Positions 41,240 to 52,425 of a stretch of DNA of 64,000 bases are shown here, piece after piece (within the stretch, counting starts at the first letter, position 1; every line of letters begins with the position of its first letter). The stretch spans positions 4,216,001 to 4,280,000 of the forward strand of contig CAVNZM010000007.1 in the NCBI GenBank assembly GCA_963693365.1. The letters run 5' to 3'. The position numbers were made by a program, and so were the translations under genes. The DNA comes from Amoebidium appalachense (lineage: Eukaryota > Ichthyosporea). The notes beneath the pieces were generated by a model. The model did not search any database, was not told the origin of the DNA, and worked only from the letters and a program-made list of their open reading frames with translations.

Positions 41240-41432
41240 TTCCCGGCTTCCCCTTCTCAAACAATGTTCTTGCACTCTGTCTCTCCGCCTTACTCTCCTT
41301 CTCGACTCTATCTGTTGGTGTGTAGGTTTTTGGGGGGAGCCACTATGATGCTTGTTGCCTCCTCCTCCTCCTCATCCCCCCCTTTTCTCCCCTTTTCTCC
41401 ATTTTTTTTTTCTCCCTATTGTGGGAATGTGT

Positions 41433-41507
<75 letters not shown>

Positions 41508-42248
41508 ATGGGGAGTGTGGGCTTAAAACGTGCTAACGGGGGTGTTCTGCGTGCAGACCGGGCGGTCCAAGGGGTTCGGGTTTGTGTACTTCGAGTCGAC
41601 CGAGGGGGCCACCAAGGCGCGCAATGCCACCAACGGGCTGACCATTGACGAGCGCACGATCCGGGTGGACTTCTCCCTGACCAAGCGCGCACACACACCA
41701 ACCCCCGGTGTCTACATGGGCCAGCGCCTGTGCGTGCATTCACACACCCCTCCCCCCTCCCCCACCTTGGCCCTCCGATCACATGCATGTGTCCGTACGC
41801 GCACATGAACACACAAACACACACGCACACGCACACACCTACACATCTCGGATCACTCTCTAACCAAGTGTGCACGCCCCCCCATGCGCGGTGTCTGCAT
41901 GGGTCAGGGCATGTGCGTGCTTTCAACTTTCCCTTCCTCCCTTTGCGTGCGCACACACACACACACACAAACACACGGGCACAAACAACACCCACACACA
42001 CACTTCGGGATTCTCCCTGACCGAACATTTGCACACCCCCACCCTTGGTGTCTACATGGGTCACTACCTAAACGCGCATTCATTCCCCCCCCCCCCCCCC
42101 CCCCCTCCCTTTTGCATACACACGTGTGTGTGTACGCACACACATGTAATATGGACTACTCCCTGACCAAACGTGCACAACCACCCACCCCTGCTGTCTA
42201 CGTGGGCCAGCACCTGTGTGTGCATATACTTTCCCTTTTACCCCTCCC

Positions 42249-42281
<33 letters not shown>

Positions 42282-42282
42282 A

Positions 42283-42318
<36 letters not shown>

Positions 42319-43434
42319 CGCGCGCGCGCGGACACATGTGCGTGCGTGTGTGTACGTGCGCGCATGCACATGCACATGCAGGCACGCACGTGTATAAACT
42401 ACAAACTCACATACTCACGTATACACGCTCACACTCACTCAAAAATAATGTGTGTGTACACAACTTGCCGGTGGTGGTCTGTCTATACATTAGCATATGC
42501 ATCTTTGTCTTTTCCTGTACTACATGTAGCTTTGTACATAGCTATGTGAACGGCAACCAACCAAACAACCAACCCCCCCCCCCCCCCCAAAAAAAAAAAA
42601 AAAAAAAAGAAAAAAAAGAAAGAAAGAAAGAAAAAATCCTCGTGTGGGACCAGGGCATGTCATTCATACATGCTGCATTGTGCTCTTTACTTCTTGATGG
42701 ACTTGTTTGGGGATGTTGAAGCATGTTCGGGGTTATAGTCGGAGTGGGAGGGGGAGGGGGGGGAGGGGGGGCGCTGGTTGTCCGTGCCTCCACCACACAC
42801 CACTAACAATGATGTTCCCCCCAGGCCCCCTCGGCGTGGCTATGGTGGTGGCCGGCGCTCTCGTTCCCGCTCGCGCTCTCCGCACCGTTCTCGGTCCCGC
42901 TCCCCCCGCAGGAGTTCATACAGCAGCCGGCGCTCACGGTCTAGAAGCCGCTCTCGTGAGTCTCCCTGACCCTCCCATCCCATTGTCCATGTGGATACCT
43001 TCCCACAGACGTGTGTGTGCACAAAAACGAACTAGCAACCCGGACTCTTGGCTTTTGGTTGCTGGGACTAGCATGATGTATCGTTGCTGTTGTATCTATT
43101 CTATATGTGTTGTGTTGTGTTTGAATTACGATGAAGGGGAGGGGGCCGGGGGGAGCAGGAGGGGGGGGGGGGGGATCCATGCACGTTTTGGAAAGGACTG
43201 GTTATGGGCATGTCATCCGTGTGCACGCGGATGTGTGATGGCTTTAAGTGGGCTGGTGGGTGGACCCAGATGCATATGACCTACACAGTGATCTCTTATG
43301 CGTGCAGGTGGATATCGGTGCGGTAGTTTGTTGTTTGTTCCCATGTTGTTTGTATGGTGTGTGTGTGTGTGTGTGACTGTGTGCGGGCGCACGTGTATGT
43401 GTGTGCCATGTTCGAATGTTCTTCTTTTTTAGCA

Positions 43435-43470
<36 letters not shown>

Positions 43471-43558
43471 GAGGGGGGGGAGGGGGGTTGTTTTGTGTTT
43501 GTTTCCGCACGGTGTGGCATAACCTGACAATTGGTTTTGTGCAGGTGACCGCCGCTGA
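37745..43558 (+). CDS. TRA2: TRA2, transformer-2 splicing regulator (complete, 8 exons)
   Basis: TRA2 is an SR-like nuclear RNA-binding protein that activates exons through purine-rich enhancers. Exons: 37745-37791, 38533-38859, 39331-39363, 39690-39741, 40101-40229, 41557-41729, 42825-42955, 43545-43558. The total is 906 nt, 301 aa (human TRA2B 288). The layout is an N-terminal RS region (many SPSPRRR repeats), a Gly-rich link, one RRM with RNP2-like LGVFGL and RNP1 SKGFGFVYF, and the TRA2-specific linker KRAHTPTPGVYMG. A second RS region (RRSRSRSRSPHRSRSRS) ends ...RSRDRR. The exon 2 donor GTAGAA is chosen because it alone keeps the frame open; another donor 8 nt downstream would add a stop. 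An in-phase alternative acceptor for exon 2 exists at 38446. Reading through the exon 7 donor would end the protein ...RESP. Confidence 0.94.
38860..38870 (+). promoter_or_regulatory. TRA2: Overlapping alternative 5' splice sites at TRA2 exon 2
   Basis: The sequence CC|GTAGAAG|GTATGC offers two donors 8 nt apart. The first gives a continuous RS domain. The second has the better consensus (AAG|GTATGC) but places an in-frame TAG at the end of the exon. Confidence 0.55.
40294..40400 (+). repeat. CA, CT and poly-C cluster
   Basis: Short CA and CT arrays and a C run begin about 60 bp after the donor of TRA2 exon 40101-40229. Confidence 0.85.
40931..41189 (+). repeat. 32-bp minisatellite, about 8 copies
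   Basis: Units of the form TTTGATCCCTTTTGTCCTTT followed by ATACTCTTTGTA repeat with TGTCC/TGCCC variation. They lie in the TRA2 intron between exons 40101-40229 and 41557-41729. Confidence 0.94.
41431..41505 (+). repeat. Poly-T joined to poly-G
   Basis: A T run of about 40 nt is immediately followed by a G run of about 30 nt, ending about 50 bp before the acceptor of TRA2 exon 41557-41729. Confidence 0.93.
41668..42246 (+). repeat. Four tandem, decaying copies of the TRA2 exon 6 border
   Basis: The end of exon 6 plus the start of the intron (TTCTCCCTGACCAAGCGCGC to the CGTGCATT...CCC stretch, 41668-41760) recurs at about 41849-41940, 42005-42090 and 42148-42245. Each copy keeps CCCTGACC or similar, a CACCC block, GGTGTCTACATGGG and a GTGCGTG-like donor, then a pyrimidine run and a CA array. 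Copies 2-4 have lost codons or have stops and lack an acceptor, so they are read as intronic debris. Confidence 0.85.
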
Positions 43559-44826
43559 GGGATTTGGCCCTGATTCGCGGCGACCACCACCGTCGTGACG
43601 TTCGTTTCTGTGCGAGTGAGGCGTGTTTGCTCAAAGTTTATGCAAGCCCGCGGTATTTGGTAACGTGTTGACTCGCATGAACGAAAACGTGCATTAGATA
43701 ATCGGTTGGATAGTTGTTATGGTAAAGGTTGTCGGTCCTGTACACAGAGTGAGACACAATATAGGCACGGTGGCACGAATTTTTTTTGCGAATATCAAGT
43801 GTCTTTTCGATAGAGGTTTGGTGTGTGTTTTATTGTGGTTGTGGTTAGATGGGCTTCCCAGGTATATAGTACCTGATTTCTAGGCAACAAATTTTCTCTA
43901 AATGATAAATGACCCCCCCCCCCCCCCCCCCCCCCTCTTTTTTTTCCCTCTCAATACATCAGACAGCAGCTTTCAGTTGTGTGCTACATGTAGAGGTGGC
44001 TTTGTGCGGTTTGTGACGGTCACATGTCTCACTGTTTTTACATGTGAATACAGCGGGCTGTGAAGGTGCACCCACACTCAAGGTGCAAGTACACACAGCA
44101 CAAGTACAAGAGCAAGAACAAGTGCAAGTACAAGGCTGAAGGTGCCACAAGACCACAAGCTAACAGGCGCACCAAGTTTCAAGTAGCAGGCAGAAGGATC
44201 AAGCACTTATCAAGGCTCATCCATGCCCTGTGTGTGTGGTAGGAGCTTGGGGTTTAGGAATAGATAAAGCCTGGCCTAAGGGTGACTGTTCTATTGTAGG
44301 TTCATTTTGGGTAAGATGGGTCTGCTTGCCATTGCTACTTCCCCCCCCCCCTCCCCCCCCCCCCCCCCCCCCCCACACACACACACGCACACACACTTCC
44401 TCCCTCCCAATTTCCTCGCCCGCTACACTCTGCTTTCCTTTGCTTCCCGCTTCCTGATGGCATGGTGCCACTTGTGTCCATCTCACCCTCCAGTGCAACC
44501 CGCTTCCCCTCCCCACCACACGCGCACACACACACGCACACACACACACAAGCGCGTGCACGTGAGCTCACACACAGATGCGTGTGCGTAAAAAAAACTC
44601 CCCCGGCATTCGATTTCCCTGCACTGTGACTTTTCCTTATTCCATCACAATGCAGCAGTCACTGTGTGCAGTGTAACAAATACCACATGTCATCACGGGC
44701 GGATAAATTGCAGCCTATGGCAAGATGCACAATTATTGTTACCTTGTCTTGACGTCAGGACAATAATCCCCAGCCCAACTCCTGATTCGATACCTATTGC
44801 AAGATATTGATGGAGAAGCTGGGATG

Positions 44827-44829
<3 letters not shown>

Positions 44830-44891
<62 letters not shown>
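44830..44891 (+). repeat. Poly-C run of about 62 nt followed by A/G tract
   Basis: An uninterrupted C run merges into GAAGAAGAAAAAAAAAG-type sequence up to about 44970. Confidence 0.94.
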
Positions 44892-44893
<2 letters not shown>

Positions 44894-45230
44894 AGAAGAA
44901 GAAAAAAAAAGAAAAAGAAAAAAAAGAGAAAAAAAAAAAGAAAGAAAGAAAAAAAGAAAAAGGAAAAAAGAACACACACATGCATACTCACACCGGTATC
45001 CTTGCCTACGCCACTGCTCTGCAGTTTCTCCCCCACCTCCTGTCTGGAGTGAACACAACCAAATTTTCAATACAAAAGTACACACCCAACGTGATATCGT
45101 TGAATGGTAGTACATGTGTGTGTGTTTGGTGGTGGTGGCGGCGGTGGGGTGTGGGTGTGTGTGTGTATGTGGGGGGGGGGGGGGGGGGGGGGGGAGTTCA
45201 CATGTTACTTTAAACACCTGGCAATATTTT

Positions 45231-45317
45231 GCACTAAAAGGCTCGCACTCCCATCACAATCTTCACGGTACAATGGTAGTCGTGAAGATTGTGATGGGAG
45301 TGCGAGCCTTTTAGTGC
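45231..45317. repeat. Perfect 36-bp inverted repeat with 15-nt loop
   Basis: The left arm 45231-45266 (starting GCACTAAAAGGCTCGCACTC) is exactly complementary to the right arm 45282-45317 (ending GCGAGCCTTTTAGTGC), with GGTACAATGGTAGTC between. A transcript from either strand would form a 36-bp hairpin with no mismatch. No target-site duplication is obvious at the outer ends. Confidence 0.95.
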
Positions 45318-46244
45318 TGGGGTTCACTGGTCAAGAGTCGTACCACATATATGCATAGTCTGAGACTGGACTATAGCAGCTTCCGTAATGTTAAGGCCTG
45401 GGCAATTTGATCATTGTTTTTAGTTCCAGATATAAGTTTTTGGCATGTTGTACTAGTACAGCCAACGAAAGCTGACTTGCAGCCTCACAAACTCCGTTCC
45501 TAGGGCACCATCGAGAACGCTGAGGTTGGGGGGGGGGGAGGGGCATATAAGTGCCATTGCATATGCATTATATTGCCGAGATTAACCATAAGGTTGGAAT
45601 GATATATACTTGGCCCCGAGGATATTTCTTGTGCAGTACACACAAATATATATATATGTAGATTACGGGTTGATCCTGAAAGATTTGACCAAAGCTTAAT
45701 GTCGTTCAACACACTTTGGCTTGGTCTTTAATCTGTGGCCATGGAGTTCGAGATGACGGCCTACTAAAATTGCAAAAATTCCCTGTGACAATCCCCCCCC
45801 CCCCCCCCCCCCCCCCCGACCCCCCCCCCCCCTCTCCCCACGAAAAAAAAACACCCCCCGAATCACCAAACATAAACAACCATTGTACTATATATTTACC
45901 GTATGTGACATAGTACAAAATGTAAATCAAAAAATGCAGCCCTACTTAAAACATAATACTCCATAACTAGTACTATTGACGTGCTTGTCACGGCTGTTGG
46001 TATAATTACAATAACTGATTATCCGCCGGTTGAAAACGATATGATCAGTAAAGCTACTGATGATATCTGAATGCAAATGCTTGGTACAAGTGCAAGAGAC
46101 AAATCTAGACGATCCATGGTGCTGAGAAACTTATGCCTAACACCTCTATAGGCTCAAATCCTTGTTTTTGGTCGCAATACCACCAGTCGGTCTCGGGAGT
46201 CCTGCGTGACAACAAACACTACCACGTCATCAAACACAAACACA

Positions 46245-47396
46245 TTAAGTTGTTTTTGCATCACGCCAACGTTTAACATATCCAGGGAGAGCGATAGAGT
46301 GTATCTTGGCAACCGACTCCGCTGTTTCCCAATACGCCCACTCCAGCTTGTTCGTAATGGTCACAAAGAATTTCTGGCAGACTGGCCCCACCAAGCCGCT
46401 AGTGCAGTCTACGAGGTCAGGCAGGTCCCATAAGCAACGGTTCGGGGCGTGGAAATCCCTATCTATTCCAAAACATTCACCTCCGGGAAGTGGACATGGG
46501 GACACTTTAGCTATATAGACACGTCGCGTGAGGAGACTCTCCATGCTGAATGGTACACGGTGTTGGAGCTTGGCCCTAAATTTTTGATATCCAAGAGGGA
46601 CGTGGCGTGGAGGGTGTTGTCCTTCCCAACATGCATGTGTGTGTCGTGCTGTATGATGTAACCCTCACACCCCTCCTGGTGTACATTTCTTCCATATTTG
46701 CCGCCAAACACCCTCGCGCCGGTGGTTATATATCTCGTACATGGTGAAACTATTACCATAGTCGAGAATGACCCAATCACCATGCGCTTTGTGGTCTTAT
46801 CGGGCGCGAAATTGCTGACCCGCGGCCGCACTTCTTTAGTCCACACCCTCCTGCCAGTGGTGACGTTGCTTGCAAACATGTAGACGTCAAATGTGTCACC
46901 ATTGCCTTCTGAACCCGAGGGGTCTGAATCGGTGTCGGTCTTGGCTGTGTAGTATGTTAGATCGTTGCCTTTTCGCGGGAAAGCACAATGTGTTATATGG
47001 GCGATCGGATATGGGAGAGCTCGGAGCACAGGGCACCCGTTTCCACATCCCACACTCCCACTTTTTCAGATGTTACTGCTGCAGCCACCAGCGGATACTG
47101 TATGGAGACGGTTTTTTTCCCCGTAAAGGATGCTGTCTTGGCAGTCGCAGCCAAGCAGGGTACAGCCAAGGTTACAAGAGCGGAAAGTGTGGGTGGTAAT
47201 AAATTAAATTAGCGAATTACTTGGCCGGTTTCCATATTCCAGATGACGAGGTTTCTCCCTTCGGTTACGACTGCTACGTACTTCCCGTCGCACAACAATT
47301 TGTTCCCATGACTGAGATTGTTCCCATGTCTCGAGCACCCTGCTCTGTCCATTTGGCAAGATCTCATGCTACGGCCAGAAGATGTCATTCATTAAG
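46245..47396 (-). pseudogene. Decayed WD40-type coding relic
   Basis: On the minus strand, WD-repeat-like peptides appear in order but in different frames. 47367-47221 gives GKYVAVVTEGRNLVIWNMET, followed by a GTAATT donor. About 47123-46990 gives EKVGVWDVETGALCSELSH, then a stop. About 47000-46800 gives DVYMFASNVTTGRRVWTKEV. Then, after a frame change, DYGNSFTMYEIYNHRREGVW, and finally about 46544-46245 gives VTITNKLEWAYWETAE, ending at a stop. Codon-like sequence with frame changes and stops between the blocks points to a broken gene, perhaps a WD-repeat/NWD-type protein. A multi-exon gene with very short introns cannot be fully excluded. The exact parent family is not recognised. Confidence 0.5.
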
Positions 47397-47793
47397 CTGC
47401 AGATCAAAGGTTTGATCAGTGTACATATGTACACAGGGTGAGACTGATATTAAGTTATAACGTTAGTTATTTAAAATTAAGATAAATCGCGCTATTTTCC
47501 CCCTCAAAAAATCCAGATAATAGACCCTACGAACCCTGGTGGATTTTTAAAAACATGCTCCCCCCCCCCCCCCCCCCTCCCCCCCCCCCCCCCCTCCCCC
47601 TCCCCCGACGGGGAAATCTAAAGAACATGAGGGCTATGGTCCTCGAAAAAATAAGTTAACTAGACCCTATTTTTAAAGGACCAATCAGTCACCCCCCAGC
47701 AGTGATGTGTCTATGCCATCATGTGTAGACGTTTTCCGTGGTATACCTGTTCATACGATGTGGTGCTTAGCAATTCTGAGCATGTGGCAGGGA

Positions 47794-47826
<33 letters not shown>

Positions 47827-48298
47827 TTTGGGCAATGCAAGCAGAAAAGCACCGTTGGCTTCCCCTCCACACATTCACCAAACTCATGATTACTAAAGGA
47901 TGGTAAAAGATGTATCAGCACCTACAATCCGGGGGCAAATTTCAAAGCTCGATGCTATTGATGCATCCGAAATGTACTCTGATCGGAGAACTTAGCGGCC
48001 ATAAGTACTCTGACCGCAGTACTTTAGGAATGCTTGTTTCGGAAGGATACCGCGAGCTATTGGGGCCCAGGAGCCCGCTTTTTTTTGTACAGCCAGTAAG
48101 AAAACATAAGTTTACACCTTTTTTGTCTTTGGTACGGTAACTAACAAGGCCTTCCCTAGCTTTTATTGGTTGCCGACGCTGTTGCAAGTTTTTGAATTCA
48201 TGCTCGACAACAACATGATTCATGATCAAACGGACGAAACTTGCTGAGTCCGCGAACACAACAAGCCATGGGTTTCATGTGAAAGATGAGCGCCCAAC
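47397..48298. other. Spacer upstream of the transposase
   Basis: It holds poly-C near 47559-47607, poly-G near 47797-47825 and AT-rich DNA. TTAA sites occur (for example near 47654), but no convincing matched terminal inverted repeat for the transposon was found by eye. Confidence 0.5.
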
Positions 48299-50332
48299 AT
48301 GGCCAAAACATTAGACCCAATAGAGTCACTTTATTCTGGAGCTCGTGTCTGTTGTTTTGCATACATATTTGACGGGGTTCAGGGGGAAGATTTCACAGAT
48401 GACACCACACGTTGGTCTTACAAGAAGTTCGGCCTGAGTTGGGACACACAAATACTGGTTGGCACAGTAGTGAAACGATGCAAGACAAACGAAGGCAGTG
48501 AATGGAAAGTAAAGTTTGATTTTGACGGTACCACAGAAGTAGTTCTGCGCCATCAGCTAACTTTAATAGATGAAGAAGACAGTGAACACACAAGTAGCGA
48601 GCTAGAGAGTGATAGTGACGAAGATCCAGATGGAGACATCCAACAAGTAGAGATTCCTGTCACAGACAGTGAGAATGAAGATGAGATAGAACTTGTAGAT
48701 GAACAAGTAGAGTTACCTACCCCCACCGACCCCACGTGCACCTTGCAATGGACCATTCCAGATGAGCAAGTACTTGACAAAAGAACAGGCCCACGCAGAA
48801 AACCAACCATTCCACTAGCACTAAACAAGCGCAAGAGTGTTCTGTGTTTGTTTGAACACTTCATGCCTATGGAGTATCTCTTCACAGCAGTCATTCCACT
48901 CACAAACGAAGTAGGTCGTGCACGTTACAAAAATTGGGTTGACTTAACCCCGGGTGAGCTACTTAGGTGGTTGGGTATGTGGATTTACATGGCTGGAACA
49001 TTCGAACCCGGCTCGAGATCGAACTACTGGACGTCGGCAGCAGAGAACCCAAGCCACATATTTCCCGTACACGACTTTGCCCGCTTCATGACCGAACACC
49101 GGTTCGAAAACATCCGTGCCTGCTTTACCGTCACCGACATCACTCAATATCCGGAGGATGATCCACTGAAAGACACACGCGGTTTCATGGAAGCACTGCA
49201 GAGTCGGTGCCGTTGCTCTATCGAGCCCGGGGATGAATTATGCGAAGACGAGGCCATCTTTGCCAGCTATCATTGCAACCTTCCGTGCCAAATCTATATA
49301 AAACGAAAACCCCACCCTCTCGGTCAAGAAATAAAAACTCTACACGACTGTGTAACCAACATACTCATTAACTTCGAAATGAACGAGGGGAAGCTTAGGA
49401 TGGCAAGCAAACCGTACCGACAGTTGGGAGCTGGAACAGGCACCACCTTGCGTCTTCTAACCCCAAGGGCCAACCCCACCCACCGTAACCCCAGAACGAT
49501 CGTCGGAGACAGCTGGTTTGGGTCAGTAACCGGGACAAGGGAAGTGTACAAAATCGGATTCTACGCACTTTTCAATGTCAAAACCGCAACCAGAGACTTT
49601 CCCCTCAACATGTTGGACCTTCTATGTGAGGAAGGACGTGGTGTATGGTCGGAGGCAGTGTGCAGTGTGGACGGAGTAGACCTCGTTGCGGTGTTATGGA
49701 GAAACAAGAACTACAGTATGAAAGTGATCACCTCATGTTCAAGTACTCAGCCGGGTCAACCGAGAAAATCACGAAACGGAAATGACGTCCCCCAACCGAA
49801 AGCAGTCGAAGAATACTTCGAAAACTACAACATGGCCGATATATTCAACAAAACACGAATGTTAAACGGCTCTGTGGACGAAGCCTTGGGCACTAAACGT
49901 CACCAACTCCGCACCTTTGGGGGGCTTCTGGGGTTTGTAGTAGCAAACGTACACTTTGCATACAGATACTTTGGCAAATCCACAAACACGAGCATGGACA
50001 CAAGGCGTGAGCTAGCAGAAGCACTCATATGCAACCCCCACCTGCCTGCACTAGAATACCCCCTTCCCCCTGCTGCTCCTGCCCCCCATGCTCTACACGG
50101 ACACCAGCGTGCCAGAAAAGAAAGAAAAGGTAGATGCGTTCTCTGCTTTAGGAACAAAGGGGAACGCCACCAGACACATACCTACTGCATCAAGTGTAAT
50201 GTGTTTCTCTGCAATGATCAAACACGTGCATGCTTCGAAAACCACATCACACATGGTGTTCCTCCACGCACACGCACCCAAGTCAACACAAACACAGGCC
50301 CGGTACGATCACGCAGAAACACTACACGTTAA
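48299..50332 (+). CDS. piggyBac-family (DDE_Tnp_1_7) transposase, intact single-exon ORF
   Basis: piggyBac transposases cut and paste elements into TTAA sites with three catalytic aspartates. The 677-codon frame is uninterrupted. Residues about 50-95 (VGTVVKRC...WKVKFDFDGT...VLRHQLTL) look like a small Tudor/SH3-like barrel. An acidic Ser/Glu linker (about 97-145) follows, then the transposase core from about 190 (YLFTAVIPLTNE, ELLRWLGMWIYMAGTFEPG). Probable catalytic residues are D317 (CEDEAIFASY), D404 (TIVGDSWFGS) and D514 (YNMADIFNKT), at roughly the family's spacing. The C-terminus carries a cysteine-rich zinc-binding module (CVLCFRNKGERHQTH, CIKCNVFLCNDQTRAC). It has no introns, unlike all neighbours, as expected for a mobile element. 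The start ATG is the first in frame. Whether the element is mobile is unknown because ends were not identified. Confidence 0.96.
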   Translation: MAKTLDPIESLYSGARVCCFAYIFDGVQGEDFTDDTTRWSYKKFGLSWDTQILVGTVVKRCKTNEGSEWKVKFDFDGTTEVVLRHQLTLIDEEDSEHTSSELESDSDEDPDGDIQQVEIPVTDSENEDEIELVDEQVELPTPTDPTCTLQWTIPDEQVLDKRTGPRRKPTIPLALNKRKSVLCLFEHFMPMEYLFTAVIPLTNEVGRARYKNWVDLTPGELLRWLGMWIYMAGTFEPGSRSNYWTSAAENPSHIFPVHDFARFMTEHRFENIRACFTVTDITQYPEDDPLKDTRGFMEALQSRCRCSIEPGDELCEDEAIFASYHCNLPCQIYIKRKPHPLGQEIKTLHDCVTNILINFEMNEGKLRMASKPYRQLGAGTGTTLRLLTPRANPTHRNPRTIVGDSWFGSVTGTREVYKIGFYALFNVKTATRDFPLNMLDLLCEEGRGVWSEAVCSVDGVDLVAVLWRNKNYSMKVITSCSSTQPGQPRKSRNGNDVPQPKAVEEYFENYNMADIFNKTRMLNGSVDEALGTKRHQLRTFGGLLGFVVANVHFAYRYFGKSTNTSMDTRRELAEALICNPHLPALEYPLPPAAPAPHALHGHQRARKERKGRCVLCFRNKGERHQTHTYCIKCNVFLCNDQTRACFENHITHGVPPRTRTQVNTNTGPVRSRRNTTR

Positions 50333-51805
50333 AGTACCTTCTGCCCACTGGTCAGTTTCTGTACATTGCGCAACACTCATTTGTCGTTTTCGGATTAGGG
50401 GTGATTTGTTTGGTTTTTATTCGTTTCTTCGAAACTGTTTGTGGTAACTAGATGCTAAAAGGGTTATTTGAAGTGTGTGTACCGAAAAAAACGAATTTGA
50501 AAGCTGATGTCAATGTTTCTCAAACGAAAAAATGCACCTGTGGTGCAAAAGCAACAACGTGAACGTTTAAAGTATGCATCTTTGGCACGCATTTGTAACA
50601 AGTTTGACGTTTTTCTTGGCTCAGGCCTATGGCCTCCCGGTGCCAGAACCCGTAAAGTGCAAAATAAGCCATACCAACAAGCATTCCGAGAAATTATTGT
50701 AGTCATGGGGTGCGCAAACACTACAAAGTTCTCCGTAAATTGAAGCTCAAAATCGTTGAATGCCTACCATTACTTACTAAGCCACTACCCCGCCAAGAAT
50801 TTTTCTACGGTTTTTTTGTGATGTGCTTGTTCCCTGTCACGTTAGGGTAAAATGGTGAGAAAAAGAGAGTAACACGTGCAAAACTGACCCTGCGCCAGGC
50901 GTTTTTATATGATGACGTCATACAGTACTCTGGTTGGAGCATTTATCGATTCAGGTCGGATCAGTGCTATTGGTAAACACCATAGCCCAGTATACATGCG
51001 GAATTAGCTAAAACATGCACGACAGAGCAGCCAATTCTTTTGATGAAGGTACCGGGAAAAAAGCACTGAGGAAAACAATAAAACGGCCAAACCAACCGAA
51101 CCTTCATACAAAGGTCACATCGTCTCAAAAAACAAAACTTATGAGATGAAGTTACAGCAAACTTGAACTCTGTGTGCTTTTTTATGTAGTCTCGTAAAGC
51201 TGTTTCTTTACAAAGATATGTACGATTGGTTGCTGATCAGTACTCATGATCACCGATTGAAACGAACGGCCTGGCACATGCGCAGAGGAATATTAGCCAC
51301 CACAAACTTAACTTTTCAAAGGAAGCAGCAAATATAAATACACATCAGCAAAAAAAAGGCCACTAGAAAAAAAAAGAAAAGAGACATAGGAGCCTGAGGC
51401 ACAGAGAAGCAAGGAAGAATGAGCAAGAAACACAGACAGTGAAAATAGTAAGTCAATCGGGGCGAAGAAAACGCTGAACGAGAAGTCGAAAGCGAAAAGT
51501 CTGCAAAGCACAGGCAGAAAAGCAGCATGTTGTTGGCTTGGCCGAATCCGGTGCCCCAGAAGCTACAGAAGAGACACCAGGGATTTACAGAATTCGCCTC
51601 AAAGAAGAAAAATTTGAGGGCAACAAGAAAAACGTGACGTCTCCGGCTCATAGCAGAGAACTGTGGTTGAAGCGCATAAAACACATCACCGCATTATTCG
51701 GCACATATGTTTGATTGCGTAGGCTGAATGTGTGTATCAGGTGGGAGGGAGGGCTTGCGAGAAAAGTGGTGTAGGGGTAGGAGTAACACGCATGTGGAAG
51801 GTTCG

Positions 51806-52425
51806 GAGCCCTCCCCCCTCCCCCCCTCCCCCCCCCCCCTCCCCCCTCCCCTCACCCTTCCCCCCCCCCCCCCCCCCACCACCACCACCACCACCACACA
51901 CACACACACACCTACCTCCCCACAACAAAAACAACAACAACAACAACAACAACAAAAAACCACTCTGAGGGTTCATTCACACAAAGGCACGAAGAGAGAC
52001 ACTGTCAGCCTCTTAATACTTAAACAATCATCAAAGTTTACAAAACACAAAAGCATGAGCTGTCGGCAGTCCTTTTCTTAGCAAGGCCCTTGATGACATG
52101 CTGAGTCATCGCTGTAATTCCACAGCCTCAACTGCTCTCATCTTCCCTTTGATATCCCCCGCCCCTCCCTCCACCTCCCCGCAAACATCAATCCCTTTCC
52201 CCCCTCCCCCCCCCCCCCCCCCCCCCCCTCCCCCCGCCTCCCCCCGAAGGGGCCCCAAAGCTTGCTATCTCAGGACGTTTGTTTCGCAACGGCATAAACT
52301 GATGCCCAATGTGCACGAATCGCTTTTCCGGGGAGGGCATACTGTTACAGATATCCCCCCCCCCCCCCCCCCCCTCCCCTCCCCCCTCCCCCCCCCCCCT
52401 TCCCCCCCCCCCCCCCCCCCCCCCC
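51806..52425 (+). repeat. Cluster of poly-C runs
   Basis: C runs at about 51806-51877, 52199-52245 and 52356-52425 are interrupted by single T bases. The first also has CAC and AAC trinucleotide repeats (51878-51955). Confidence 0.88.

Larger units (their letters stand above)
43559..46244. other. Region between TRA2 and the WD40 relic
   Basis: It contains the TRA2 3' UTR, and then (about 44080-44140) a run of imperfect CAAGTACAAG/CAAGTGCAAG repeats. It also has C runs at 44341-44374, a 62-nt C run at 44830-44891 followed by an A/G tract, the perfect hairpin at 45231-45317, and C runs near 45796-45832. No exon is supported. Confidence 0.6.

Noticed and set aside
42216-42719. Plus-strand 167-codon frame after the TRA2 RRM exon as an alternative C-terminus
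   Set aside because: It is built from CA repeats and the decayed border copies. The RS-rich exon 42825-42955 is the conserved continuation.
43559-44242. Lys/Tyr-rich 60-codon frame at 44060-44242 as a small basic protein
   Set aside because: It is produced by imperfect CAAGTACAAG-type repeats in the TRA2 downstream region; no family match.
51316-51684. 122-codon minus-strand Phe/Leu-rich frame, candidate membrane peptide
   Set aside because: It is the complement of an A/G-rich stretch (many AAG/GAA). There is no start context, splice support or homology.
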